Positions 17,901-21,893 of a DNA stretch of 21,893 nucleotides are shown in pieces. The notes under the pieces are model-generated. The model worked only from the letters and a program-made list of their open reading frames with translations, searched no databases and was not told the origin of the DNA. Origin of the DNA: a virus; IMG/VR virus record IMGVR_UViG_3300010883_000574, positions 1 to 21,893 of that record; one strand, written 5' to 3'. The position numbers and the translations under genes are program-made. Numbering within the stretch: position 1 is the stretch's first letter; each line of letters begins with the position of its first letter.

Positions 17901-18993
17901 TACAGATGAACCTATTGAAGATATGAATGATGTACATAGTTATATGGAAAGTTTTGGTTTCTTGGAAGCTAACATATTAAAAGAATTAGTAATGATGCAA
18001 CCTAGTAATAAAACTGATTGGCAAGGTTTTGTAAATGTTATTGGTCCTAAGATTGTTGAAGGATTTAAACAATTACCTGTCTATACAAAAAATAAAGAAA
18101 TAAATAAAACTAATAAAGAAAAACGTAACGAACTTGTAAATAAACACTTAACCTTTGGTGAAGCATCTAAAGAGTTTGGTATTAGTAAGTTTATGTTAGA
18201 CAAAGGTGCTTATTTTATGAGAACAACTGAAAGACATTTACGTTTAAAGACTGCTATTTCACATTACCTTAAGGGTAGAGATTTATTTACAGATAGTAGA
18301 GGTCGTGTAGAAGTTTCTGAGCAATTCTTATTAGAGTTTGCACAAAAAGGTATCGAAGCTTCGCAATTTATTTATCATGCTACTAATAGACCTAATTTTT
18401 CTAACAGTAATATGGGTAAAGTAATGACACGTTTCCATCCTTATAGTTGGAATAGTATTCGAAGAAGAGCTAACATTATATCAGATCGTATGATTACAGA
18501 AGGTTATGGAGATTTTGATGCTAACAAAAAATTTGAAAGACAATTAAGTGCAGATTTAATGGTTTCTGCTCTTAGTACTGTATTTGCAGCAAGTATCTTT
18601 GAATACGCATTATCGCCTCCAATGAGTTGGATGGTAGATTTCTCTCATTTAATGTATGGTAGTCAAGAGGAAAAAGAAAGAGCCTTCTACAATCAATATG
18701 GTCATCCACTACTATCACCATTAAGTATTGTAACACCTCCTATAGGAAGATTTGTATTACAACCTATAACAAGTATTATTAATAATGACTGGGATTCATT
18801 TGTCAAGTATACTGCAGCTACAGCATTTCCATTTGGTAGGGTTGTAAGAGATGGACTTAAAGTAATAGAGACTCCAGAGATGGCCTTCGAGTTTGGATTG
18901 GGTCTTCCTATACACGCTCTTGGTAGATTAGGTAATAGACCTGATAAAGAGGAAGATGATACTGATGATGTTCTTACAGAAGACGACCTATAA
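8908..18993 (+). CDS. Giant virion protein with candidate two-barrel (DPBB) RNA polymerase core
   Basis: 3361 aa, one uninterrupted frame. Residues 90-130 and 200-310 are hydrophobic and Gly/Met-rich (for example 'HLLGLAPGIMMGGARML'); residues 3215-3236 look like a membrane helix; 3154-3190 (QFIYHATNRPNFSNS, then MTRFHPYSWNSIRRRA) has the feel of giant phage ejection proteins. Residues 903-992 resemble a lysine-bearing barrel A (K938, K959, K988). Residues 1205-1360 follow the beta-prime barrel order: VILGP (1217-1221), N1307-R-S-P1310, then D1350-K-D-I-D1354. Later, 1474-1489 (NAAIGNRYIDAAETTK) may belong to a trigger-loop-like region. The remainder, about 1700-3100, is helical with no recognised domain. 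I infer a core protein ejected into the host that transcribes early genes. No clear Shine-Dalgarno precedes the ATG. A purely structural protein is the alternative; the ORF itself is certain. Confidence 0.7.
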   Translation: MLNPYITRLNERLASGRLNEVTYGNILKNYYDSNALFLDQDSIGFLETKLSELGIPIDNSDATDGIIKQAVSGLIEGFTTFGIADKPDTPMEKIVNNVTHLLGLAPGIMMGGARMLTSATATVGKALVSRGAAESSKSLVNLGNKLVAKSNRYASSSDRLQRSIGRLADTTLLKPFRSNQPVMLDPVANRAIYDLKSIPGKLAEIVQMQGIAALGKNKGVALNAITSGLLLGQFSKEGVSRILHEAGHVGLLMAFSQHPLAARNEGGMSWEGVKDMAMAGMHGGIAGGIFGTIGQYGNISKLMTSTNPALVKVGENIIRKTASTLATKNTAEATEFINTMVRGTAGAGYGGIVSSMNDYPVEEQIYETLMGVFFSVNARPSWQSRATKDINLHANRFDRTKSVKEQVEILKREEFFTSESKDYQLYWVNHFEAIRQQQLTSKEIISDEMGLQILKMVKKLEKSGKITQEEIKLALKGKSKEEGKLGLLQSLVALKEKITHDDYTPNIDILPYKPSQNIDLTILTGENSFKHNLTPGNEVDFPVHSLTELSKRVADTVGYDITQETFFRDIIGTFNRVKKKSFFKDSRGVKHIDIDKFVASVKRKYPLTKFTPNDIKEARRVGLRFDNYRPVINDFVIDFTDPIKKGDEKKLGNARIIPPVDPKGNTLGKLTSGRRDDFKGFTNMGAKSISYMVVTQGGKPVYVSPFARKTTYIKGKPVVEPYVSEKDWYAFENDLNANREFIYGAIADTGRVEIRSFPWSPEGKKGHWTDANIADVYNTIVREAIKTDVGKDWYKNSVKGTANLKTKVNTVATMIYRMRDMGIIENNKQLDPSRITTFKKYIAKYLQAERTGDYQSPAKFQKYLNQIDKAEIPFLDGTRLGLPDNDMNGILLEDLNSGIRASETDGTIILNATIFDKLVRYMGNDASSGMSKGTLYSKPLKTSEGARNDAGNRSLIIGKFAYARADKADMKYMTKENLQFMMYTSAAKHKYGLETNLLNAEMYDASKKTIDQEGIYPDAPNKFKVQTKDFNWNIDVREKINVTGKLNIMQQMFLNANSVQFDPSTDIGRKFHDSWVELMDSGIKGDIKVTKEAIKRLGQKKHKGKNLKGGRDLEGLDIDQIDIATIDKIMTTRTKSEAFRSILKHLYFENKHGQFLDSEQSEFKRVTERHVGQHLADANWSWAALQSRGTSEFVQKTLRNYIMSRIIRPKVSNSYAVILGPYDWKYSLRKQKYSSAEKGLADDEFMLWSGAKQMKVKDPDTGKNIRLDTWWMTMKDVLSLNMSNTRVAAMSAEQLNAWRDSQYAIINRSPVMTAGNMRALKFVGFAGGKGGKGFSLITNSRNDNMMGGADKDIDSAHLSWGMPEGIKKGYRQDHVQYEFAKDWKNPVEDYELKDDKFIRGVVDMELAGSDPYGILSFSNKLKAADSATYGKDSIGIIFNGFTQIKQITDLHLQSRKDLSQNQKLEIWQEIARMNAAIGNRYIDAAETTKLEDAHAVMKKVRKHFTNSYDIPLDNATVRKFNDFHNATIKARLKKKGPTYEQISEEMLDLHGDLDTMASKIASYTKNLNLTIDPLVGLEKDNVFQIVAMLNEALAKDPYARAFGIENDSYFKNLFFNPKTLIKSEEEAIKDHPHFLYNKMATIRVVKAVEETYKFFDEPHKVLGDNVTKEKTIAEALEDHYGMKRNVLDSFVHQLIHTAQQQKFMFSGQANAKLKKFGANSKNDPNQMTYPETVLMSKKYLKQALTDFYAKKTIKQSKGTIPKSHKDLINREVEKLFEYWHEASPFMELNYNTMPEIQRAAFEKRKKQWISVKDRLENLVKWKNGIKARGEQRENKWSDDDAGEYYKLREKLGRYEYEARNFQPKGQNNMMRNAAISREVKRDIYAFEEKILSTLQGGTGKSRSKRLFSITTLEKPKTFSDKDGPGTLVDVDIKFSGKFATDLLDWEALGSAANFKKEIASQIKSKEKIISKYKMTPEALTHELDRMGDIVTRMVKHGQTSHVMDLTGIYLKAFEKLDVVSKQGIEEVDYNHLRIFSNILENRYLDGWKEWGARKTIHRKLIKEISVLEKEHGSKLMPPEFDTDLLFPSEVSKILEKVEKVYTLGTAQVVKDGIFTEVGIRYPTGTSSSIATSIGRSHTAGITLFAALEEEFNARLDYIRAENYKDYKKIQPVVESLAAFERQMGLKGNEAVREEGPRPKEADRSIANLRKNILKYRKLLNDIDSDFKIRIVERGTDKKFDYTPRDMVEHIKDIQTKIMTDAYNVLFTSNHVVLKTMLSGKQLVQGNFRGGVFDFNKFYNVSAKDRISTESPQYMHQAMSEMFMDKHGVIQPDRLMFIESVNLNDRRLAQGKEVVRKHFHAEDLTWAEFQLDILDMATETFGTILKDGSVGLDYAKLKRTQSDTKMNVTKYEELQTFIRETNLSKVADTEIGFIGQEDVDGVRFSTKYHPLAHPNTKEHIKFIQNEHIPRETLRFFGKLQNIKTREYYTEFNEIDIEAFKRGEVVGRYDSKLGLTESQLMQESSEISRSVEQGYLTIEQAAKRLYDNMVNKLVNNPEQYNNVFYDQVAFDRVSRLSTRRGALSSPGVGKIAPTRKRAPVPVEGYDTSLEAYRRYLKTASLGVTSQRAALISRLHIRNFKYNTLPGNKRIDPDVGRRWLHKIIDITKGYMNMPSTRSLELNGVTSKDMTMLMEYADSGYSLHFMKENPKYDVVDAKLINDIRMYTRPSQNEINNMEKKLYKKYRFNETADILKTKLDKINTSKATVEVKKQLRFNLNNKFKTEKTNKKSRMLKELYGEYRLRNGTLIKRNKIAHIDYAENIIQLQSGKTVQYDPSQSSVGMIRAKTIEYRNDFIYKTGTKEANTDNIDITNIRKSFRNFYSDEAVGNVMLRAESRINKALGHLTDGRIQIFKSLPKDPTARHKAMVDKLSWFADMEGKFEMMALLSHPKSALANMYGGTTNLISDVGFNFYLKSFQEEYLVNEIFKGKTYKKYDNEKQKFTDEPIEDMNDVHSYMESFGFLEANILKELVMMQPSNKTDWQGFVNVIGPKIVEGFKQLPVYTKNKEINKTNKEKRNELVNKHLTFGEASKEFGISKFMLDKGAYFMRTTERHLRLKTAISHYLKGRDLFTDSRGRVEVSEQFLLEFAQKGIEASQFIYHATNRPNFSNSNMGKVMTRFHPYSWNSIRRRANIISDRMITEGYGDFDANKKFERQLSADLMVSALSTVFAASIFEYALSPPMSWMVDFSHLMYGSQEEKERAFYNQYGHPLLSPLSIVTPPIGRFVLQPITSIINNDWDSFVKYTAATAFPFGRVVRDGLKVIETPEMAFEFGLGLPIHALGRLGNRPDKEEDDTDDVLTEDDL
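11614..12987 (+). other. Two double-psi beta-barrel RNA polymerase-like core within the giant protein
   Basis: Domain annotation, residues about 903-1360. Barrel A: 'ETDGTIILNATIFDKLV' opens with the D-G strand, then K938 in 'LYSKPL', K959 in 'IIGKFAY', and 'YTSAAKHKYG' with K988; single-chain two-barrel polymerases carry their catalytic lysines here. Barrel B: 'SNSYAVILGPYDW', then after a helical insert 'AIINRSPVMTAGNMRALKF' and 'MMGGADKDIDSAHLSWG'. Bacterial beta-prime reads VxVGP ... LNRAPTLHRLGIQAF ... NADFDGDQMAVH; the R-to-first-D distance is 35 residues there and 42 here. DxDxD instead of DxDGD is what I recall for the crAss-like phi14:2 gp66 virion polymerase (DFDID). The assignment rests on motif reading only. 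Confidence 0.6.
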
Positions 18994-19069
18994 GGGTCAT
19001 AATTAGCCCTACACGTACGCCGTTGTTTTTTGTTGAACATTCTTATTAAAAATTTTTTTATTACCTTAT
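18994..19069. terminator. Convergent operon junction; only weak terminator candidates
   Basis: 76 nt between the stop of the giant + strand gene and the stop of the - strand operon. On the + strand, AGGGT-N7-AGCCCT (18992-19010) can form a 4-5 bp stem, but the T6 run (about 19025-19030) starts well after it. The A5T7 stretch near 19050 is symmetric and could serve either strand weakly. A bidirectional terminator is expected here; the sequence supports it poorly. Confidence 0.25.
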
Positions 19070-19363
19070 TTAATCGTATTTTTTAATGTCTATTTTATAA
19101 CTATTATCTAATCCCTCGTTGTCTATTAAATTGTGGCAAGCTTTAGTTGCCTCAATATAATAACTTTTTCTGCTTTGAAATTCTTTTTTATGAGTCATTA
19201 CGTCTATTCTACAAATATTAGGTCTTTTATCATATATAGAACATAAATTGCCTATTAAATTAGCACAACTCCCATCCTCTTTTATTGGTAAACCATATTT
19301 AGCTCCATCCATTTTACCAGCGGCTCTACAACAAGCCCCGCAACTAGAACATAAAAATTCCAT
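19070..19363 (-). CDS. YkgJ-like CxxCxxCC metal-binding protein
   Basis: 97 aa, ATG preceded by AAAGGAG. It starts 'FLCSSCGACCRAAG' (C5-x2-C8-x2-C11-C12), followed by 'GSCANL' (C33), 'CSIYDKRPNICR' (C41, C51) and C76. This is the arrangement of the CxxCxxCC (YkgJ/UPF0153) family, small proteins thought to bind zinc or iron; the family's function is not well defined. It is the last gene of the - strand operon and lies after an 85-nt leader containing a 10-bp hairpin. It could be a metalloenzyme accessory or a regulator. Family assignment is firm, role is not. Confidence 0.85.
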   Translation of the reverse strand: MEFLCSSCGACCRAAGKMDGAKYGLPIKEDGSCANLIGNLCSIYDKRPNICRIDVMTHKKEFQSRKSYYIEATKACHNLIDNEGLDNSYKIDIKKYD

Positions 19364-19389
19364 TACTTATATCTCCTTTCATAGGCAAC

Positions 19390-19420
19390 CTGAACTATGC
19401 TTTACGATAACATAGCTCAG
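19390..19420 (-). other. 10-bp stem-loop in leader of the CxxCxxCC gene
   Basis: CTGAACTATG (19390-19399) and CATAGCTCAG (19411-19420) pair over ten positions with an 11-nt loop. Read on the - strand (CTGAGCTATG...CATAGTTCAG) the only non-Watson-Crick pair is a G.U, so the hairpin is better in - strand RNA than in + strand RNA, where that pair is A.C. There is no following U-run, so it is not an intrinsic terminator. It lies 26 nt before the ATG of the gene at 19363. It could be an RNase processing site, stabilising hairpin or regulatory element. Confidence 0.55.
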
Positions 19421-19448
19421 ATATTAGTAGGTATACTTGCCATAATTA

Positions 19449-19595
19449 TTATTTTTCTTCTTCTTCTTCGTAATCTTCATCTATAAATTCTCCCCAATCT
19501 TTACATCCTGTGCATAATGCTATGTAAAGACCTTTAGTATCAGTTTCTATTGGTTCTGATGCTGGAACTCCATTAATACATATTGTACATTCCAT
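19449..19595 (-). CDS. Small zinc-ribbon-like protein with poly-Glu tail
   Basis: 48 aa, ATG at 19595 preceded by AAAGGAG at ideal spacing. The sequence starts MECTICINGVPASEP and has two CxxC pairs, C3-x2-C6 and C28-x2-C31 ('LCTGCKDW'), 21 residues apart: the classic spacing for a four-Cys zinc knuckle or ribbon. The C terminus is strongly acidic (DEDYEEEEEK), encoded by a GAA repeat. No known family is certain; small zinc-ribbon phage proteins often modify host RNA polymerase or other host complexes. It lies directly downstream of the structured intergenic element at 19615-19776. Confidence 0.7.
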   Translation of the reverse strand: MECTICINGVPASEPIETDTKGLYIALCTGCKDWGEFIDEDYEEEEEK

Positions 19596-19614
19596 AATTT
19601 CTCCTTTTTAATTT

Positions 19615-19776
19615 ATTATTCCCTTTCATTGAAGTAATAATGTTTGACGCCAACCAAACAGTATTTGCAATCAATCGTTTATTAAACATTTATTAAATAA
19701 ACCTATTAATTAACAGATGACAAGCGTGGACTTAACCACTCAGATCCTCATAATCTGCTTTAAGAAAGGGAATAAT
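19615..19776. ncRNA. Candidate structured RNA: 19-bp closing helix enclosing four hairpins
   Basis: ATTATTCCCTTTC (19615-19627) is the exact reverse complement of 19764-19776. After one bulged A (19628), TTGAAG (19629-19634) pairs with CTTTAA (19758-19763). Inside are four hairpins: 19641-19646/19655-19660 (6 bp), 19677-19683/19696-19702 (7 bp), 19726-19729/19736-19739 (4 bp) and 19741-19745/19753-19757 (5 bp, 7-nt loop). The last hairpin abuts the closing helix and is one base from its neighbour, as in a stacked multiway junction. The element fills the 184-nt gap between two genes of a tightly packed - strand operon. Strand is uncertain: one pair in the closing helix is G.U on + but A.C on -. 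Riboswitch-like leader of the zinc-ribbon gene, independent ncRNA, or DNA-level structure such as an origin are all possible. Confidence 0.6.
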
Positions 19777-19779
19777 TGT

Positions 19780-19941
19780 TTAATTATCTTTATTAATTCT
19801 CATTAATATTTCTTCAATCATTTCTTTCTCTGTTTCTCCAACGAAAGGTGCTTTTCTATAATTTAATAGAGCTGCTTTAACAATCATTAATTCTGCTGGG
19901 TTATAGAAATTTAAACGATTTTCTGTTTTCTTTTTAACCAT
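19780..19941 (-). CDS. Small helical hypothetical protein
   Basis: 53 aa from ATG 19941 (54 aa if ATG 19944 is used). It overlaps the last codons of the upstream 73-aa gene (ATGATGGTTAA), typical of coupled phage genes, and has no strong Shine-Dalgarno of its own. The product begins MVKKKTENRLNFYNPAELM and continues as two predicted helices with a loop 'RKAPFVGETEKEM'. No family recognised. Its stop lies 4 nt before the closing helix of the structured element. Confidence 0.65.
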   Translation of the reverse strand: MVKKKTENRLNFYNPAELMIVKAALLNYRKAPFVGETEKEMIEEILMRINKDN

Positions 19942-20155
19942 CATGACACTCACAATTTCCTGGCCCTGGACGTCCAGTCATATCATGTTGATCTTCTGAT
20001 TCTCTAATCATGTTATCTATAGCATAATCTTTATCTTTATCTGCTTTCATATCTATGATCTCTTGAGGATCTGGTTTATCCATCTCTATTATAATCTTCT
20101 GAGCTATAGATACAATTAATTCTACTTCTTTTGCTTCAAGATTTATCTTTACCAT
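19934..20155 (-). CDS. Small acidic hypothetical protein
   Basis: 73 aa. A very good ribosome-binding site (AAAGGAGG, 5 nt before ATG) supports the start, even though it lies inside the 3' end of the upstream gene, where it encodes part of N-K-G-G-K-N-G. Residues 1-30 look like a helix with a hydrophobic face (EVELIVSIAQKIIIEM); the rest is acidic and ends N-C-E-C-H-D-G, a possible metal-binding C-x-C-H tail. No known family. Overlaps of 20 nt upstream and up to 11 nt downstream place it firmly in the operon. Confidence 0.7.
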   Translation of the reverse strand: MVKINLEAKEVELIVSIAQKIIIEMDKPDPQEIIDMKADKDKDYAIDNMIRESEDQHDMTGRPGPGNCECHDG

Positions 20156-20327
20156 TTTTGCCTCCTTTATTTTTACTTATTTGCTTATGGAAATCTTGTA
20201 AAACTAGATTAGATGCTACGTTTGCATAATGATTATCTGCGTCATTTGCAAAGATTCCATATTCTGATAATGATTCCTCTAAAATTTCCCATTGTTCCAT
20301 TGTTACTTGTAATGTTTGATTACTCAT
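20136..20327 (-). CDS. Small hypothetical protein
   Basis: 63 aa. The start shares ATGA with the stop of the nuclease gene and has AAAGGAGATGAAAGA in front. It is helical (MEQWEILEESLSEYGIF) with a Lys/Gly-rich C terminus that also encodes the next gene's Shine-Dalgarno. No domain recognised; a regulator or accessory factor of the replication module by position only. Confidence 0.68.
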   Translation of the reverse strand: MSNQTLQVTMEQWEILEESLSEYGIFANDADNHYANVASNLVLQDFHKQISKNKGGKNGKDKS

Positions 20328-20647
20328 TCTTTCATCTCCTTTTCTATTTTAATTAATCTTATCCATTCTATATATGGTATTATAGCTAATGCTTCCTTGC
20401 GATCCATACGTGTTACTACGATATCTACATCGTCTGCATGGTATTTAGGATATAACCATTGTGCAATCTTCTTTTTCATTTTAGCTTGAATTGCATATCC
20501 TTCTACCAAACAATCAACCTGTTCAGATTTTCCTAGTGCTAAACCGTTTGAGGCATAGGCCCTCTTTGCAGAGAGCCCTTCCTCTTTAGCGATATTAACA
20601 CATTCTCTTTCAAGATTGTTACCACGTATTTTATTTCTATGAGTCAT
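20324..20647 (-). CDS. Holliday-junction-resolvase-like PD-(D/E)xK nuclease
   Basis: 107 aa. The N-terminal helix 'RGNNLERECVNIAKEEGL' carries E13 and E15, followed by 'AKRAYASNGLALG', 'EQVDCLVEGYAIQAKMKKK' and 'VDIVVTRMDRKEALAIIPY'. This is the layout of the small archaeal Hjc/RecB-like nuclease fold: E in helix 1, D45 at the end of the second strand and x-K56 on the third. The usual acidic residue two before the Lys is Gln (Q54-A-K56), a substitution known in some PD-(D/E)xK proteins. It probably cuts branched replication or recombination intermediates before packaging. Placed downstream of the helicase, consistent with DNA metabolism. It overlaps the upstream gene by 11 nt. Confidence 0.78.
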   Translation of the reverse strand: MTHRNKIRGNNLERECVNIAKEEGLSAKRAYASNGLALGKSEQVDCLVEGYAIQAKMKKKIAQWLYPKYHADDVDIVVTRMDRKEALAIIPYIEWIRLIKIEKEMKE

Positions 20648-20846
20648 ACCATGTACCTAAGTTCACTTTATCAAACTTTAAACCTACTGTTCCAAATTGA
20701 AACACTAATTTAAAGATTCCTATAAAGAATGAAAATGAAAAACTATGACCTGTTAGGTTTGTATAAGATACTAGGAATTTAAATATCCATATCCTAAAAC
20801 CTAATACCCATACATCTTCGTTGGTATTATTTATTAATTCAAACAT
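20637..20846 (-). CDS. Small hydrophobic, probably membrane-associated protein
   Basis: 69 aa. ATG 20846 lies 18 nt after the helicase stop with GAAAGGTGAG upstream. Aromatic/Ile/Leu/Phe-rich stretches at 12-27 (VWVLGFRIWIFKFLVS) and 36-53 (FSFSFFIGIFKLVFQFG) could be two membrane or membrane-surface helices. No signal peptidase site. Unknown function; possible inner-membrane anchoring or host-takeover peptide. Being between two replication genes, with a good ribosome-binding site, supports that it is real despite its odd composition. Confidence 0.6.
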   Translation of the reverse strand: MFELINNTNEDVWVLGFRIWIFKFLVSYTNLTGHSFSFSFFIGIFKLVFQFGTVGLKFDKVNLGTWYDS

Positions 20847-20864
20847 ATTGTACTCACCTTTCTT

Positions 20865-21893
20865 TTATTTTAATGTCTTAAAAGTAAAGTCATTAGTCTC
20901 AAAGAAGCAAGTCATTTCGAATCTATCTTCATCTCTTGATTTTTCAGATGTAATAGTTCTAACTTTCTCGTTTCTTTCACCTTTAATAACTAATACTTTA
21001 TCAGCTTTTTGTACTAGATTAGATGATCCCTTCAATGAATGAAGAGTTATTACATTTGATGCTGCACTTATCTTATTTAAATGAGATATAGCAATAATTA
21101 TTATATTATTTCTTTGAGCAATTTGCTTTAAGCCATCAATAATAATATTTTGCTTTTCTATTTCTCCTCTATTAAATTCAACTTGTATTTCATCTGTAGT
21201 ATCTAATACTAATACGTTTGGATTATATTCTGCAACAATTTTCTTTACTGCATCTATTCTTGGTGCTATAGTCAATATTTTGATATGTTTTAATTTATCT
21301 GTTAATGTGAAGTCTGGATTAGTTGAATATTCCTTATCAATCCATTCTTGACTTTTTCCTATTGCCATTTGAGCAAACCTTCTAAAAGTTAATTCTTCTT
21401 TCATTTCCAAAGATAGATACAGGCAGTCTTTCATTGCCTTTGTAACTAAATATTGAATAAACGCTGATTTCCCCATACCTGTATCACCTGAAAACACAAC
21501 TAGTTCACCTGGTTTTAATCGATACTTTGGTACTTTAAATATATCAGCCATATCAATAGAACGTTGACTTAAGTCTTCTTTAATATAAGTTCTTAAGTTT
21601 GATTCTAATTTGTCAATACTGTTAATTTCTAATGTATAATCTTTACGTTTAAAGTATATACATTTTGGATCACAATATTCTGACATAATATGGTCATTAC
21701 AACTGTAAGAATAGTTACCTTCATAAACATTAGTAACTGATCTTTCAATTTCATCGTCTGGTAAGGTGCTATTTGCCCATGTAAACATTCCATTTAATGT
21801 TACAAGGAAAGGTACACCAGCTCTTTTATAAGAACTTACCATTCTCATTAGTTTCATATTTCTAGATCCTTTAATTGGACCTTCGTTAAATAC
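20865..21893 (-). CDS. Replicative DnaB-type helicase, possibly a primase-helicase (5' end outside window)
   Basis: The frame is open to the right edge (12 further codons before the ATG at 21857), so the gene starts outside. Counting from that ATG: a RecA/SF4 core with Walker A 'SGDTGMGKSAF' (G124-S131), a conserved acidic position E151, Walker B 'NVLVLDTTD' (D219), the 'SHLNK' sensor (H259), and 'LKGSSNLVQKADKVLVIKGE' with the arginine-finger region at R305. The region before it contains 'SYKRAGVPFLVTLNGMF' and 'DDEIERSV', similar to PriCT-type linkers, then three Cys (C53, C62, C66) that may form part of a zinc site. I infer the helicase half of a phage primase-helicase, unwinding DNA 5' to 3' at the fork. 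It is first of the visible operon, ending 18 nt before the next ATG. Confidence 0.85.
   Translation of the reverse strand, partial: VFNEGPIKGSRNMKLMRMVSSYKRAGVPFLVTLNGMFTWANSTLPDDEIERSVTNVYEGNYSYSCNDHIMSEYCDPKCIYFKRKDYTLEINSIDKLESNLRTYIKEDLSQRSIDMADIFKVPKYRLKPGELVVFSGDTGMGKSAFIQYLVTKAMKDCLYLSLEMKEELTFRRFAQMAIGKSQEWIDKEYSTNPDFTLTDKLKHIKILTIAPRIDAVKKIVAEYNPNVLVLDTTDEIQVEFNRGEIEKQNIIIDGLKQIAQRNNIIIIAISHLNKISAASNVITLHSLKGSSNLVQKADKVLVIKGERNEKVRTITSEKSRDEDRFEMTCFFETNDFTFKTLK

Noticed and set aside
8908-18993. N4-type (T7-like) virion RNA polymerase, suggested by similar size
   Set aside because: I could not find the right-hand polymerase motifs; the motifs seen match the two-barrel class instead.
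18702-19040. 112-codon - strand ORF over the end of the giant gene
   Set aside because: It mirrors the coding frame of the giant gene, has Ser/Leu-rich antisense composition and no plausible start signal.
19417-19443. Eight-codon - strand mini-ORF ending at the hairpin
   Set aside because: It has no ribosome-binding site and no sign of conservation; too short to claim.
19726-19776. tRNA-like look: a GTGG/CCAC arm followed by an arm with CTCATAA
   Set aside because: The 7-nt loop registers as CCTCATA, without U33 in the right place, there is no T-arm and no acceptor stem of tRNA geometry. The pairs are better explained by the larger junction structure.
1-21893. CRISPR arrays, insertion sequences, integrase or attachment sites
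   Set aside because: No regularly spaced repeats, no transposase or recombinase frames, and no direct repeats next to a tRNA were seen.

Overview
The window is a piece of an AT-rich, tightly packed tailed-phage genome (Caudoviricetes), most likely a marine or aquatic podovirus-like phage. The evidence is a long co-directional block of virion and lysis genes on the + strand, short or overlapping gene junctions, a GTA-type holin, a T4-type lysozyme, a T7-like order of internal virion proteins ending in a giant gene, and a convergent replication operon on the - strand. The host cannot be named. A typical 'KKILCSLLL...SLFA' signal peptide on a beta-barrel-like protein says only that it is Gram-negative.

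Left part (1-2500): the tail of a thioredoxin-fold gene, a secreted outer-membrane-like protein, a very small basic ORF that reads correctly only through a frameshift at an A8 run, a Lys-rich protein with 11-residue repeats, a small coiled-coil protein and a three-helix holin. Middle part (2500-8900): a calcineurin-type phosphoesterase, a small basic ORF overlapping the next start, an 815-aa tail/neck structural protein, several small virion-type proteins, a T4-type endolysin with intact E-D-T catalytic triad, and two short candidate internal virion (ejection) proteins.

8908-18993 is one 3361-codon gene, 46% of the window. Its ends look like a phage ejection protein: hydrophobic and glycine-rich segments near the N terminus and a membrane-like segment near the C terminus. 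In its first half I read two blocks that resemble the two double-psi beta-barrels of multisubunit-type RNA polymerases. One is lysine-rich (about residues 903-992). The second (about 1205-1360) has a VILGP strand, an 'NRSP' motif and a DKDID triad, in the order and spacing of the bacterial beta-prime barrel (VxxGP ... NRAP ... DFDGD). This is the most interesting item in the window: a candidate giant, virion-packaged, single-chain two-barrel RNA polymerase, comparable in concept to the crAss-like phage phi14:2 gp66 enzyme or the unrelated N4 vRNAP.

19070-21893 is a - strand operon: a 5'-truncated DnaB/SF4 helicase, a small membrane-like protein, a PD-(D/E)xK Holliday-junction-resolvase-like nuclease, several small hypotheticals, then two Cys-rich small proteins, one of them YkgJ-like CxxCxxCC. 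This otherwise gapless operon is interrupted by a 184-nt gap (19596-19779). It is filled almost exactly by a multi-helix junction: a 19-bp closing helix at 19615-19634/19758-19776 enclosing four hairpins. This is a candidate new structured RNA or DNA element. A second, 10-bp hairpin lies before the last gene.
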